From an uncultured bacterium (GTDB lineage Bacteria > Gemmatimonadota > Gemmatimonadetes > Longimicrobiales > RSA9): a stretch of 61,900 nucleotides of DNA. The notes under the pieces were generated by a model. It was given only the letters and a program-made list of their open reading frames with translations, ran no database searches and had not been told where the DNA came from. Below are positions 6,207 to 14,942 of the stretch, piece after piece. Every line of letters begins with the position of its first letter. The first letter of the stretch is position 1. Location of the stretch: assembly GCA_937889645.1 (NCBI GenBank), contig CALBZE010000125.1:1-61900 (forward strand), read 5' to 3'. Made by a program: the position numbers and the translations under genes.

Positions 6207-9203
6207 TCAGTAATTGTACCCGAAAAAGACGTCGATGAACGGGCCTCCGAAGTCCTTGCCGCGGCCGAAATCGACCGGCGGGAGTCCGCCGAAGCGGAAG
6301 CGTCGGCCGGCATCCACGCGAAGCACGAACGGCCCGATCAGCGGCGAGCGGAGCCCGACCCCGTAGCTCCCCCAGACGCCCTCCGGTTCCGTGCCCCTCA
6401 GCCAGCTGGAGCCCGCGTCGACGAAGACGGCGCCCTCGAGCCCGGGAAGCCCCACCGCTCCGAGGATCGGCGCCCTCACGCCGAACGGGCGGGAGACCGG
6501 GAAGCGCCACTCCTGGTTCAGGAGCACGGCTCGGGAGGCGGCCAGCGAGTGGCGCGGGTAGCCGCGCAGCCGATGCGACCCGCCGAGAACCGTCCGCGCC
6601 GGGATCGCGCCGTTGCTGAAGAACCCGTAGAGCCGAACCGCGTAGGCGCTCCGCAGCGACGTCCGATAGTAGCGCCGGTAATCGGCGGCGATCAGGTAGA
6701 ATTCGGCCGCGGCCTGGCGCGACGCCGCGCCGGAGCTCTCATCCGGCACGCGACACGAGAAGCAGCTCGAGAACCCGACCGTGATGTCGTATCGCTCGCC
6801 GTCGATCGGCCCCGTGGCCACCCACAGGGTGTTGTCCTTCACATACGACAGGAAGTTGATGGCGAGAATCCCGGACCGGCTCAGGTCGACGGCTTCATCC
6901 ATCGTTCTGCCGACCGCGAAGATCCCGAGGCCGGAATCTCCTACAGCCCGCCGGTCGCTTCGTTCCAGGCCGACGTGCAACTCGACCCTGCGGAATCGCG
7001 AGAACGGATAGCTCGCGACGAACCGGGCGCCGTACGTGGTCTCGTCGTAGAGGTCCAGCGCGACGTCGCGATAGAGCCCGCGGTAGCGGAACACCCCCAC
7101 GCCGTAGTTGAGCCGTTGCGATTGGTCGAAGTACAGAACGCTGCCGCTGAAGTTGTCGAGGAGGTCGCCGATGCGTTCGGCCTGGATCGCCGAGAAGCCG
7201 CCGAAGAAGAGGTGGTCGCCGAGCATGTCGCTGGCGAGGAACTGGATCCCCTGGGCGGCGCCGAGGCCGGGCGCGAGGAACGCATCGCCACCGGCGACGT
7301 CGAGCGAGATCTGCCTCCACGAGGTGTAGCGACGCGGTTGCGCGGCGCCGCGCTCGGCGTCGCGATCGACCCAGTGCCATCCCGCTCCGGGGGCGGCCCC
7401 GATCCGGGGCGCGGCGGTAGCGGCGTCGTGTCCCGCGCCGGTGGAATCGGGGAGCGGCGCGGCACCGAGTGCGATCCGGGGCATGTGCAGCGTGTCCTCC
7501 CCGAAGGCGAGCCGGAAGATCCTGTACGTCCCCTCGGCGAAGGCCGCGAAGACGAGTCCGCGGTCGTCGGGGAGCCAGACGGGATCGTAGGCGCCGCCGG
7601 CGAGGGAGGTGAGCCGCCGCCCCTCGCCCGTGGTGTCCACGACGTAGAGGTCCGGCGTGCCGTCGCGGTCGGAGGCGAACGCGATGCGGGTTCCATCGCT
7701 CGACCAGCGAGGCGAGAGGTCCCGCCACGGCCCGTGCGTGAGCGGCCGAACGCTCCCATCGGCCAATGTCAGAATGAATAGGTTCAGGTGCCCTTCGGCG
7801 CCGTACGGGGTGCGATCGGAAGCGAAGGCGATCGATTCGCCGTCGGGCGACCAGTCCGGGTCGCGGTCGCGGTAGGGGTCGGCGGTGAGGCGGATTCGCT
7901 GCTGCGTCCGGAAGTCCAGCACGTAGAGGTCCGAGTACCCGCTGGTCGAGAGCCCCTCGAATACGACGCGGTGGCCGTCCGGGCTCCAGGCCGGGGAGCG
8001 GAGCCCGACCAGGTCGGGCCACTGGTAGCGTCCGACGGCGCGTCCCTCGCGTACGTCCCAGATGAAGAGGGCGTCGCGCTGCTGATACTTTGAGACGACC
8101 GCCAGGACGCCGGAGTCGTGGACGTCGATCCGGGAGTCGAACGGGTGGAGCGACTCGAACTCCGCGGTCTTCTCGCCTTCGATCACCCGGCTGACGCCGT
8201 GCTCCCCGGCCTCGAGGGTCGTCCGATAGACGCTCGTGTAACCCGACCTGGCGGAGAGGAAGTAGAGGTATGCGACGCCGCTTTCCGGGTCGACCGAGAC
8301 GGTTGGCTTGAAGTTGCCGCCGGCTCCGTACACGACGGGCACGGCCGCAACGTGCGGCGGCGATCGCTCGCCGAGTTCGGGGAGGTACCGACGCTGGAGC
8401 GCGCGCCTCCACGCGACGTCGAGCGAGTCGAGGTCGACGCCGAGGATGCCGGCGAGCGCGTCCTCGAAGGTGTCGTAGCGCCAGAACTCCTCGTACAGGC
8501 GGACGATGTAGTCCTCGCCGAAGCGACTGGCCAGGAATCGGTGCAGCTCGGCGCCGAGCGGGTAGGAGGCGAAGCTCTGCTGGCGCGACATGCTCCGGAT
8601 CGACGGGACGGCGCCGTTCAGGACGAGGTCGCGGTTGAACATCTCGTCATCCGCGTCCTGGTCGCTCGACCAGTATTCGGCGAGCCCCTCGGTCCACCAG
8701 TGCACGTCCTGTGGCGTGAAGCGTTCCCGGCCGGGGTGCAGCGACCTGACCTCGGCGATCTTGGAGATTTGGAAGGCGTGGACCAGCTCGTGCCGGAGCG
8801 TGTGGCGGAACTGGGCGTAGTCGCCGCGGAACGGGAGCGCGACGCGGCGCTTCAGGTACTCGGTGAAGCCGAGGACGCCGTCCGGGATCAGCCCCGGGAA
8901 GATGTTGGTCTGCTCGAAGTGCTGGTGCGAGGCGTAGACGATGAGGGGGATCCGCTCGAACGGGTGGTGGCGGAACCTGCGCTCGAGGACGGCGAAGCTC
9001 TCTTCGGCGTACGCGAGCGCCATCCGCGCGATCCGCTCTTCCTCGGGATAGTAGTATACGTCGACGTGCTCGCCGCTGAGCACGTGCCACTGGAAGTCGC
9101 GGTACTGGATCTTGTTCTTCCCGAACGGCGCCATCTGGGCGGCCGCGCTCGGCGCGATCAGCAGCAGCGCGAGCGCGGCGAGTGCCAGACGGCTCGGGGT
9201 CAT
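6207..9203 (-). CDS. Gluzincin-like peptidase / TolB-like propeller / Omp85-type barrel protein
   Basis: This 998-aa exported protein has three recognisable parts. After a signal peptide (1-22) comes a zinc-peptidase-like domain with HELVH at 138-142 and EGLAEY around 172-177, the two-part ligand pattern of gluzincins. From about 290 to 610 are WD40-like/PD40 beta-propeller repeats (SPDGHRVVFEG, SPDGESIAFASDR, SSDGTRIAFASDRDG). The C-terminal third, from about 650, is beta-rich and carries LRGY followed by an FVDAGSSW strand and ends in an aromatic residue, as in Omp85/surface-antigen barrels. No POTRA domains are evident. The gene is coupled by ATGA to the upstream HEAT-cyclophilin lipoprotein, so both probably act at the outer membrane. 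Substrate and function are unknown. Confidence 0.75.
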   Translation of the reverse strand: MTPSRLALAALALLLIAPSAAAQMAPFGKNKIQYRDFQWHVLSGEHVDVYYYPEEERIARMALAYAEESFAVLERRFRHHPFERIPLIVYASHQHFEQTNIFPGLIPDGVLGFTEYLKRRVALPFRGDYAQFRHTLRHELVHAFQISKIAEVRSLHPGRERFTPQDVHWWTEGLAEYWSSDQDADDEMFNRDLVLNGAVPSIRSMSRQQSFASYPLGAELHRFLASRFGEDYIVRLYEEFWRYDTFEDALAGILGVDLDSLDVAWRRALQRRYLPELGERSPPHVAAVPVVYGAGGNFKPTVSVDPESGVAYLYFLSARSGYTSVYRTTLEAGEHGVSRVIEGEKTAEFESLHPFDSRIDVHDSGVLAVVSKYQQRDALFIWDVREGRAVGRYQWPDLVGLRSPAWSPDGHRVVFEGLSTSGYSDLYVLDFRTQQRIRLTADPYRDRDPDWSPDGESIAFASDRTPYGAEGHLNLFILTLADGSVRPLTHGPWRDLSPRWSSDGTRIAFASDRDGTPDLYVVDTTGEGRRLTSLAGGAYDPVWLPDDRGLVFAAFAEGTYRIFRLAFGEDTLHMPRIALGAAPLPDSTGAGHDAATAAPRIGAAPGAGWHWVDRDAERGAAQPRRYTSWRQISLDVAGGDAFLAPGLGAAQGIQFLASDMLGDHLFFGGFSAIQAERIGDLLDNFSGSVLYFDQSQRLNYGVGVFRYRGLYRDVALDLYDETTYGARFVASYPFSRFRRVELHVGLERSDRRAVGDSGLGIFAVGRTMDEAVDLSRSGILAINFLSYVKDNTLWVATGPIDGERYDITVGFSSCFSCRVPDESSGAASRQAAAEFYLIAADYRRYYRTSLRSAYAVRLYGFFSNGAIPARTVLGGSHRLRGYPRHSLAASRAVLLNQEWRFPVSRPFGVRAPILGAVGLPGLEGAVFVDAGSSWLRGTEPEGVWGSYGVGLRSPLIGPFVLRVDAGRRFRFGGLPPVDFGRGKDFGGPFIDVFFGYNY

Positions 9204-10774
9204 AGGATCTCGATCTTCTCGATCCAGTCGTCCTGCACGGTCCGGTCGACCACGTCCATCCCCTCGATCACTCGGCCGAAGATCGTGAAATCCCCATCCA
9301 GGTGCGGCTGAGGGGAATGGGTGACGAAGAACTGGCTTCCGCCGGTGTCGGGCCCGGAGAGCGCCATCCCGACGACTCCCCGGGTGAACCGTATCCGATT
9401 GACCTCATCCCGGATGGCATATCCCGGGCCGCCGCTCCCCGTCCCCGTCGGGTCGCCGCCCTGGATCACGAAGTTGGGGACGACGCGGTGCCAGCGCACG
9501 CCGTCGAAGTAGCCGCGGCGTGCCAGCTCGAGGAAGTTGTGCACGGTGAGCGGCGCCTCGGCCGCGGCGAGTTCGATCACGAAGGAGCCTGCGGTGGTGT
9601 GGACCCGCACCCGGGGCCTCCGCCCCTCGATCAGGTCCGGGAGGACCAGGCTGCGCACGACGGTGGCGTAGAACGCGTTGTCGCGCGGCGGCGCGTCGAT
9701 GGGGAGCGAAACATCGCCGGCGACGGCCTTGTCCGCCCGACCATCGCGGGGACGGATCCCCGCGGCGGTCGCGACGCGCGCGAAGGCGCCGTCGGTGGCG
9801 AAGCGAGCCAGCGCCTCCCGTGCGGCGGTGCCCGGCACCGAGCCGAGCGCGCCGAGCGCCGCGACGGCGACGTTCGGGTCGGGGTCGCTCGCGGCCGCGA
9901 TCAGGACGTCGCCGGCGCGCTCGTCGCCGTAGCCGGCGAGGGCGCGGATCGCGTTGATCCGGACGTGCGGGTGCGGGTCGGCGATGGCCCGGATCAGGTC
10001 GTTCACGGCCGCCTCCCGCTCCCCGACGGAGTCTGCCCGGGCGGCCGAGAGTGCGCGAACCGCGTGCTCGCGCACCCGGTGGTCCGGGTCGGCCAGGACC
10101 CGGCGGACCACCGGGACCGCCGAGGCGACGCCGCTCCGCATGAGCGCGTACGCCGCGCGCCACCGGCGCTCGGGGTCTTCGGCGTCGAGGTGCTGCGCGA
10201 CGCGATCGAGGATGGGCCCCGGTTGGCGGACGCGCCACGCGGTAATGAGCGCCTCGCGCAGCACCGCCGGCGGGACATCGGGCGACTCGAGGATGCGCGA
10301 GATGGCCGCGCGCGCCTCGGCGCCGGGCGTCCTCGCCAACGCGCCGACGGCCTCGACGCGGACCGGCTCTGCCTCGGCGGGATCGAGGGCGAGCGCGGCG
10401 AGCTTCGCGACGAGGCCCGTCGCCGTCGTGTCGCGAATCAGCCCGGCGGCGAAGGCGGCCTCGGCCCTGACTTCGGGGTCGGGATCGTCCAGGGCGCCAT
10501 GGACGATCGGGACGCCCCGGTGATCCCGGAGCCGGCCGACGGCGCGCACCGCCCAGCGTCGCACGGGTGGCGCCTCGTGCCGGGCGAGCGCGGCGAGCCG
10601 GTCCGCCTCGAAAACGCGCGAGCCTTCGATCGCGAGGATGAGGGCGAGTTCGGCCTCGACGTCCGCCGCGGTCGTGCAGCCCGGGCCGGGCGCCGCACAC
10701 GGGCGGCTCAACCCTCCACAACCCGCCACCAGGACCGACAGGAGGGCGAGGGCGCGAATCACGCTATTCGTCAC
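9200..10774 (-). CDS. HEAT-repeat lipoprotein with C-terminal cyclophilin domain
   Basis: This 524-aa protein has a signal peptide with lipobox LVAGC. Residues from about 40 to 340 consist of repeated helical HEAT units, such as DPDPEVRAEAAFAAG, DPDHRVREHAVRALS and DPHPHVRINAIRALAG. A cyclophilin-type peptidyl-prolyl isomerase domain follows from about 370, with FVIELAAAEAPLTVHNF, ARRGYFDGVRWHRVVPNFVIQGGDP and GGSQFFVTHSPQPHLDG. The active-site Arg in the RVVPNFVIQGGD region is present. It likely folds or holds envelope proteins in the periplasm. Its stop overlaps the next gene's ATG by 4 nt, suggesting that the barrel protein is its partner. Confidence 0.85.
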   Translation of the reverse strand: MTNSVIRALALLSVLVAGCGGLSRPCAAPGPGCTTAADVEAELALILAIEGSRVFEADRLAALARHEAPPVRRWAVRAVGRLRDHRGVPIVHGALDDPDPEVRAEAAFAAGLIRDTTATGLVAKLAALALDPAEAEPVRVEAVGALARTPGAEARAAISRILESPDVPPAVLREALITAWRVRQPGPILDRVAQHLDAEDPERRWRAAYALMRSGVASAVPVVRRVLADPDHRVREHAVRALSAARADSVGEREAAVNDLIRAIADPHPHVRINAIRALAGYGDERAGDVLIAAASDPDPNVAVAALGALGSVPGTAAREALARFATDGAFARVATAAGIRPRDGRADKAVAGDVSLPIDAPPRDNAFYATVVRSLVLPDLIEGRRPRVRVHTTAGSFVIELAAAEAPLTVHNFLELARRGYFDGVRWHRVVPNFVIQGGDPTGTGSGGPGYAIRDEVNRIRFTRGVVGMALSGPDTGGSQFFVTHSPQPHLDGDFTIFGRVIEGMDVVDRTVQDDWIEKIEIL

Positions 10775-11297
10775 GGGCCGCCTCCCTGAACCATTCGAGC
10801 AGCGTCGTGGGCAACGTCCGGGGCGTGCCGCGGGAATCGAGCGCGACGAGCAGAGTGGACGCGCGCACGAGTCGCTGCTCCGGGGCCGGATGGGTGCGGA
10901 AGATCTCGTATCCGAAGGTCACCGCCCGGGACTGGACGCGTTCGACCCACGTGTCGACGCGGATCTCGTCGTCGTAACGGGCGGGTGCGATGAAGCGGAG
11001 CTGGGCATCGGCCACGGCGAGGCGGAGCCCCTCGCGCTCCAGCTCGGCGTAGGACGTGCCGGCGGCGCGGATGAAGTCCGTGCGGCCGACCTCGCACCAC
11101 ACGAGGTAGTTCGCATGGTAGACCACGCCCATCTGGTCCGTCTCCGCGTAGCGGACGCGGAGGAACGACGACGCGCGGCGGCGGCCGGCGGGCGCGCCTG
11201 CGGAAGTCGGCGCGCGGCCGATGGACGTGGCCACCAGGTCCGGCGGGCTTGCGTTCGACGCCGGACGCCCCGCGTCGGGTGCTCCCCTCCCCGTCAT
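10764..11297 (-). CDS. YbgC/4-hydroxybenzoyl-CoA-type thioesterase
   Basis: This 177-aa hotdog-fold protein has the YbgC/4HBT active-site pattern RVRYAETDQMGVVYHANYLVWCEVGR, with the catalytic Asp in ETDQMG and the VYHxNY motif. It should hydrolyse short acyl-CoA or acyl-ACP esters. YbgC proteins usually sit beside tol-pal genes, which are not present here. The first 40 residues look disordered, so a later start is possible. The chosen ATG overlaps the ALDH stop (ATGA), and the stop overlaps the next gene by 11 nt. Confidence 0.85.
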   Translation of the reverse strand: MTGRGAPDAGRPASNASPPDLVATSIGRAPTSAGAPAGRRRASSFLRVRYAETDQMGVVYHANYLVWCEVGRTDFIRAAGTSYAELEREGLRLAVADAQLRFIAPARYDDEIRVDTWVERVQSRAVTFGYEIFRTHPAPEQRLVRASTLLVALDSRGTPRTLPTTLLEWFREAARDE

Positions 11298-13765
11298 TCG
11301 CCGTACGGGACCCAGATGTTCTTGACCTGCGTCGCGCGGCGCAGGAACTCCAGGCCCGCGCCCTGGACGGGATCGAACCAATCGCGTCGCCGGCCGTTCG
11401 AGACCCACGTGCGCTTCATGTTGCCGGCCGACAGCCGCTCGACGGCCGCGCAGCCCTGCCGCGGGCCGAAGTACCAGACGCCGTCGACGTCGTCGTGCGC
11501 GGCGAGGACCTCGGCGAGCTCGTCGCGGGCGCCGGTGACGATGTTGACCACGCCCGCGGGCACGTCGGACGTTTCGAGGACCTGGTAGAAGTCGGTGGCC
11601 AGGAGCGGCGCGCTCTGCGACGGGACCGCGACGACGGCGTTCCCCACCGCGATCGCCGGCGCGACGGTCGAGACGAAGCCGAGGAGCGGCAGCTCGTCCG
11701 GGCAGACGATTCCCATCACGCCGAGCGGCTCGGGCATGGCGAGCGTGACGTTGCGGAACGGCGTGCGGTGCACCGCACCGTCCCACTTGTCGGCCCAGGC
11801 AGCGTAGTGGAACAGCCGCTCGATGGAGCAGGCGACCTCGCGCTCCGCGGCCGAGCCGTCGGCGCCCGTGACGAGCGTCAGGCGATCCGCGAATTCCGCC
11901 GCGCGGGTGCTCAGGTTCTCGGCGAGGTAGTAGAGGATCTGTGCCCGGTTGTGCGCCGTCGTGCGGGCCCAGCCGCCGGCCTTGTGCGCCGCCTCGACGG
12001 CGTTGCGGATGTCCTTCCGGTTCCCCAGCCCCGCCTCGCCCGCGAGGACGCCTGACGGGTTCACGACGGGGTAGCTGTACCCGCTGTCGGGCCGCACCTG
12101 CTTCCCGCCGATGAAGAGCTTCGCCGTGCGGTCGATCGCCGGGATCGAGCCCGCTGCAGCCGCGTCCGAGGAATGCCCGGCGTCGCCGGGCGCGCCGGCG
12201 GCCAAGGAGGTGGCGGCGTCGCCCAGAGCGCCGGCGAGCGGCCCGGCAACCGGCTTCGCCGCGCCACCGCCAATTCCGTCATCCACCGGCGCCGCCGCCT
12301 CCCACGTCGGCCGGAGGTACTCCCACAGCCCTTCCCTGCCACCTTCGCGCCCGAATCCGCTCTCGCGGTAGCCGCCGAAGCCGGAGGCCGCGTCGAAGTG
12401 GTTGGTGCAGTTGATCCACACCGTACCCGCCTTGACCTTCGCGGCGATGTCCAGAGCGAGGTTGATGTTCTCGCTCCAGATGCTGGCCGCGAGGCCGTAG
12501 CGCGTGTTGTTCGCGAGCGCGACGGCCTCCTCGGGCGTCCTAAACGTCATGAGCGCGACGACGGGCCCGAAGATCTCCTCCTGCGCGATCGTCGCCGCGG
12601 GAGCCACGTCGGTGAAGAGCGTCGGCGGGTAGAACCACCCGTCCTTCGGGCAGCCCCAGGACGGCTGCCAGAGCGTGGCGCCCTCTTCCACGCCCTGGCG
12701 GACCATGCGCTCGATCCGCTCGAGCTGGACCGGCGCGACGATCGCGCCGATGTCGATCGCCTTGTCGAGGGGGTCGCCGACGCGGAGCTTCTCCATCCGC
12801 GCCTTGAGCCGCGCGACCAGCCGCTCGGCCACGCCCTCCTGCACCAGGATCCGCGAGCCGGCGCAGCAGACCTGCCCCTGGTTGAACCAGATCGCGTCGA
12901 CGACGCCCTCCACGACGCTGTCGAGGTCCGCGTCGTCGAAGACGATGAACGGGGACTTCCCGCCCAGTTCGAGGGAGAGCTTTTTGCCGGTCCCCGCGGT
13001 CTGGGTGCGGATGATCCGACCGACCTCGGTCGAGCCGGTGAAGGCGATCTTGTCGACGTCGGGATGGGCGGCGAGTGCGGCGCCGGTGCGGCCGTCGCCG
13101 GTCACGATGTTGACCACGCCCGGCGGCAGCCCTGCCTCCTGGCAGATCTCCGCGAAGAGGAGCGCCGTGAGAGGCGTGAACTCGGCCGGCTTGAGCACGA
13201 CCGTGTTCCCCATGGCCAGCGCGGGCGCGATCTTCCACGCGAGCATGAGGAGAGGGAAGTTCCAGGGGATGATCTGCCCGGCTACGCCGACCGGCTCGTA
13301 CCCGGGGAACTCCGACTCCATGAGCTGCGCCCACCCGGCGTGGTGGTAGAAGTGCCGCGCGACGAGGGGGATGTCGATGTCCCGCGACTCGCGGATCGGC
13401 TTCCCGTTGTCGATCGACTCGAGGACGGCGAAGAGCCGTGCGTGGCGTTGGACCAGGCGGGCCAGAGCATAGAGGTAGCGGGCCCGGGCGTGTCCCCCGA
13501 GGTCGCGCCAGGTCGGGAACGCGGCGCGCGCCGCACGGACGGCGCGGTCGACGTCGCCTTCACCCCCCTGCGCCACCCGCGCGATCGGCTTCCCGTTCGC
13601 GGGGTTGTACGTCTCGAAGTACTCGCCCTCCGAGGGCGCCTCCCACTCGCCGTTTATGAAGTGCCGGAACTCTCGGCCGTGCCGGTCGAGCCACTGCTCC
13701 GCCGGCGCCGCCGACTCCGGCGCGGGGCCGTATTCCATCGTCTCGAAGATCTCCGCGACCTTCAC
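11294..13765 (-). CDS. ALDH16-type two-domain aldehyde dehydrogenase
   Basis: This 823-aa protein consists of two tandem aldehyde dehydrogenase domains, the architecture of ALDH16. The N-terminal domain (about 20-490) is complete: PWNFPL, FTGSTEVG (243-249), general-base Glu266 in LELGGK and nucleophile Cys300 in GQVCCAGSR. The second domain (about 530-823) is shorter and keeps the fold, with PEPLGVMGIVCP and GNAVVAVPSQ, but I see no GQxC nucleophile motif there, so it should be non-catalytic. A Gly/Ala/Asp-rich linker joins them. It lies 10 nt downstream of deoC, whose product acetaldehyde is a plausible substrate. The N-terminal domain would use NAD(P)+ to give a carboxylate. Confidence 0.9.
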   Translation of the reverse strand: MKVAEIFETMEYGPAPESAAPAEQWLDRHGREFRHFINGEWEAPSEGEYFETYNPANGKPIARVAQGGEGDVDRAVRAARAAFPTWRDLGGHARARYLYALARLVQRHARLFAVLESIDNGKPIRESRDIDIPLVARHFYHHAGWAQLMESEFPGYEPVGVAGQIIPWNFPLLMLAWKIAPALAMGNTVVLKPAEFTPLTALLFAEICQEAGLPPGVVNIVTGDGRTGAALAAHPDVDKIAFTGSTEVGRIIRTQTAGTGKKLSLELGGKSPFIVFDDADLDSVVEGVVDAIWFNQGQVCCAGSRILVQEGVAERLVARLKARMEKLRVGDPLDKAIDIGAIVAPVQLERIERMVRQGVEEGATLWQPSWGCPKDGWFYPPTLFTDVAPAATIAQEEIFGPVVALMTFRTPEEAVALANNTRYGLAASIWSENINLALDIAAKVKAGTVWINCTNHFDAASGFGGYRESGFGREGGREGLWEYLRPTWEAAAPVDDGIGGGAAKPVAGPLAGALGDAATSLAAGAPGDAGHSSDAAAAGSIPAIDRTAKLFIGGKQVRPDSGYSYPVVNPSGVLAGEAGLGNRKDIRNAVEAAHKAGGWARTTAHNRAQILYYLAENLSTRAAEFADRLTLVTGADGSAAEREVACSIERLFHYAAWADKWDGAVHRTPFRNVTLAMPEPLGVMGIVCPDELPLLGFVSTVAPAIAVGNAVVAVPSQSAPLLATDFYQVLETSDVPAGVVNIVTGARDELAEVLAAHDDVDGVWYFGPRQGCAAVERLSAGNMKRTWVSNGRRRDWFDPVQGAGLEFLRRATQVKNIWVPYGE

Positions 13766-13775
13766 GCTGCCTCCG

Positions 13776-14813
13776 TCAGGCCATGGGGTGCCGGTACGCC
13801 GCCGAGTACCGGCCCGTGACGTAGTATTCGAGCTGCCGTTCGATGTCGCCCAGGAGCGAGCTGGCGCCGAAGCGGAAGAGGTCCGGGCGGAGCCACGCGT
13901 CGCCCAGCTCCTCCTTCATGAGGATGAGCCATTCGAGCGCCTGCTTCGCGGTGCGGATCCCGCCCGCCGGCTTGAAGCCGACGCGGTAGCCGGTCCGCTC
14001 GTGGTACTCCCGGATCGCGCGCGCCATGACCAGCCCCACGGGGAGCGTCGCGTTGACCGCCTCCTTGCCCGTGGAGGTCTTGATGAAATCGGCGCCGGCC
14101 ATCATGGCGACGAGGCTCGCGCGGGCGACGTTGCGCAGCGTGCCGAGCTCGCCCGTCGCCAGGATCACCTTCAGGTGCGCCTCGCCGCACGCCTCGCGGA
14201 AGGTGCGGACCTCGTCGTAGAGCGCTTCCCAGTCGCCGAGGAGGACGTGACGCCGGGTGATGACGACGTCGATCTCTTTCGCGCCGGCGGCGACGGAGGC
14301 GTGGATCTCCGCGACCCGCTGCGGGAACGGCGAGAGCCCCGCCGGGAACCCGGTCGACACCGCCGCGACCGGGATCCCCGAGCCCTCGAGGGCGCCGACG
14401 GCGGTCTCAACGTAATCGTGGTAGACGCACACGGCCGCGGTCCGGATCGGGAGGTGGGCCGCGCCGAGCGCCTCGAGGATGTCCTGACGGACCGGGCGGC
14501 GCGCCTTGGCGCACAACCGCAACACGTTGCCCGGCGTGTCATCCCCGGATAGGGTCGTCAGGTCGATGCAGGTGATGGCGCGCAGCAACCACGCCGCCTG
14601 CCACTCCTTCTTCACGGTGCGGCGGGTGCCGAGGGTCGCGGCGCGGCGCTCGATCGCACTGCGGTTCGCCCTGGTCGCCCGCATCCAATCCAGCTCGAGC
14701 GGAATCCCGGGGTTGCGCGCCTCTTCCGACCGCGCCTCCTCCGGCGTGGCCGCCCGGACCGGAACCGGGCCGCTCGCTCCGCGCTCGATTCGCATGACGC
14801 TCATCGGTTCCAT
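13776..14813 (-). CDS. deoC: Deoxyribose-phosphate aldolase, eukaryotic (DERA) type
   Basis: This protein (345 aa from the ATG at 14813; 342 aa from 14804) cleaves 2-deoxyribose-5-phosphate to glyceraldehyde-3-phosphate and acetaldehyde. It shows CIDLTTLSGDDT, TGFPAG, EIDVVI, ILATGELGT and the Schiff-base lysine motif FIKTSTGKEAVNAT, then GFKPAGGIRT. These motifs, together with the N-terminal extension and the tail GASSLLGDIERQ, resemble animal DERA more than the roughly 220-250 aa forms of many bacteria. The start at 14813 has GGAG eight bases upstream. Being first in the operon before ALDH16 suggests nucleoside/deoxyribose catabolism with acetaldehyde removal. Confidence 0.92.
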   Translation of the reverse strand: MEPMSVMRIERGASGPVPVRAATPEEARSEEARNPGIPLELDWMRATRANRSAIERRAATLGTRRTVKKEWQAAWLLRAITCIDLTTLSGDDTPGNVLRLCAKARRPVRQDILEALGAAHLPIRTAAVCVYHDYVETAVGALEGSGIPVAAVSTGFPAGLSPFPQRVAEIHASVAAGAKEIDVVITRRHVLLGDWEALYDEVRTFREACGEAHLKVILATGELGTLRNVARASLVAMMAGADFIKTSTGKEAVNATLPVGLVMARAIREYHERTGYRVGFKPAGGIRTAKQALEWLILMKEELGDAWLRPDLFRFGASSLLGDIERQLEYYVTGRYSAAYRHPMA

Positions 14814-14942
14814 TCCTTTCGCTCCATCCGCGGGGCGGTCCCGCGAGGACGGTTTGCGTCGGCGAGGAAGATACAACGCGGCCGTGCGGCTGACCACGGC
14901 CAATCTTGTCGGCGTTCGCGCGGGTCTCTAGCTTCCGGCGCC

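Noticed and set aside
6000..7781. Plus-strand open frame of 593 aa opposite the barrel gene
   Set aside because: The minus-strand protein has clear domains; the plus-strand product is Arg/Pro/Glu-rich with no motif.
12173..13819. Plus-strand open frame of 548 aa opposite the ALDH gene
   Set aside because: Antisense to a conserved dehydrogenase; biased composition and no motif.
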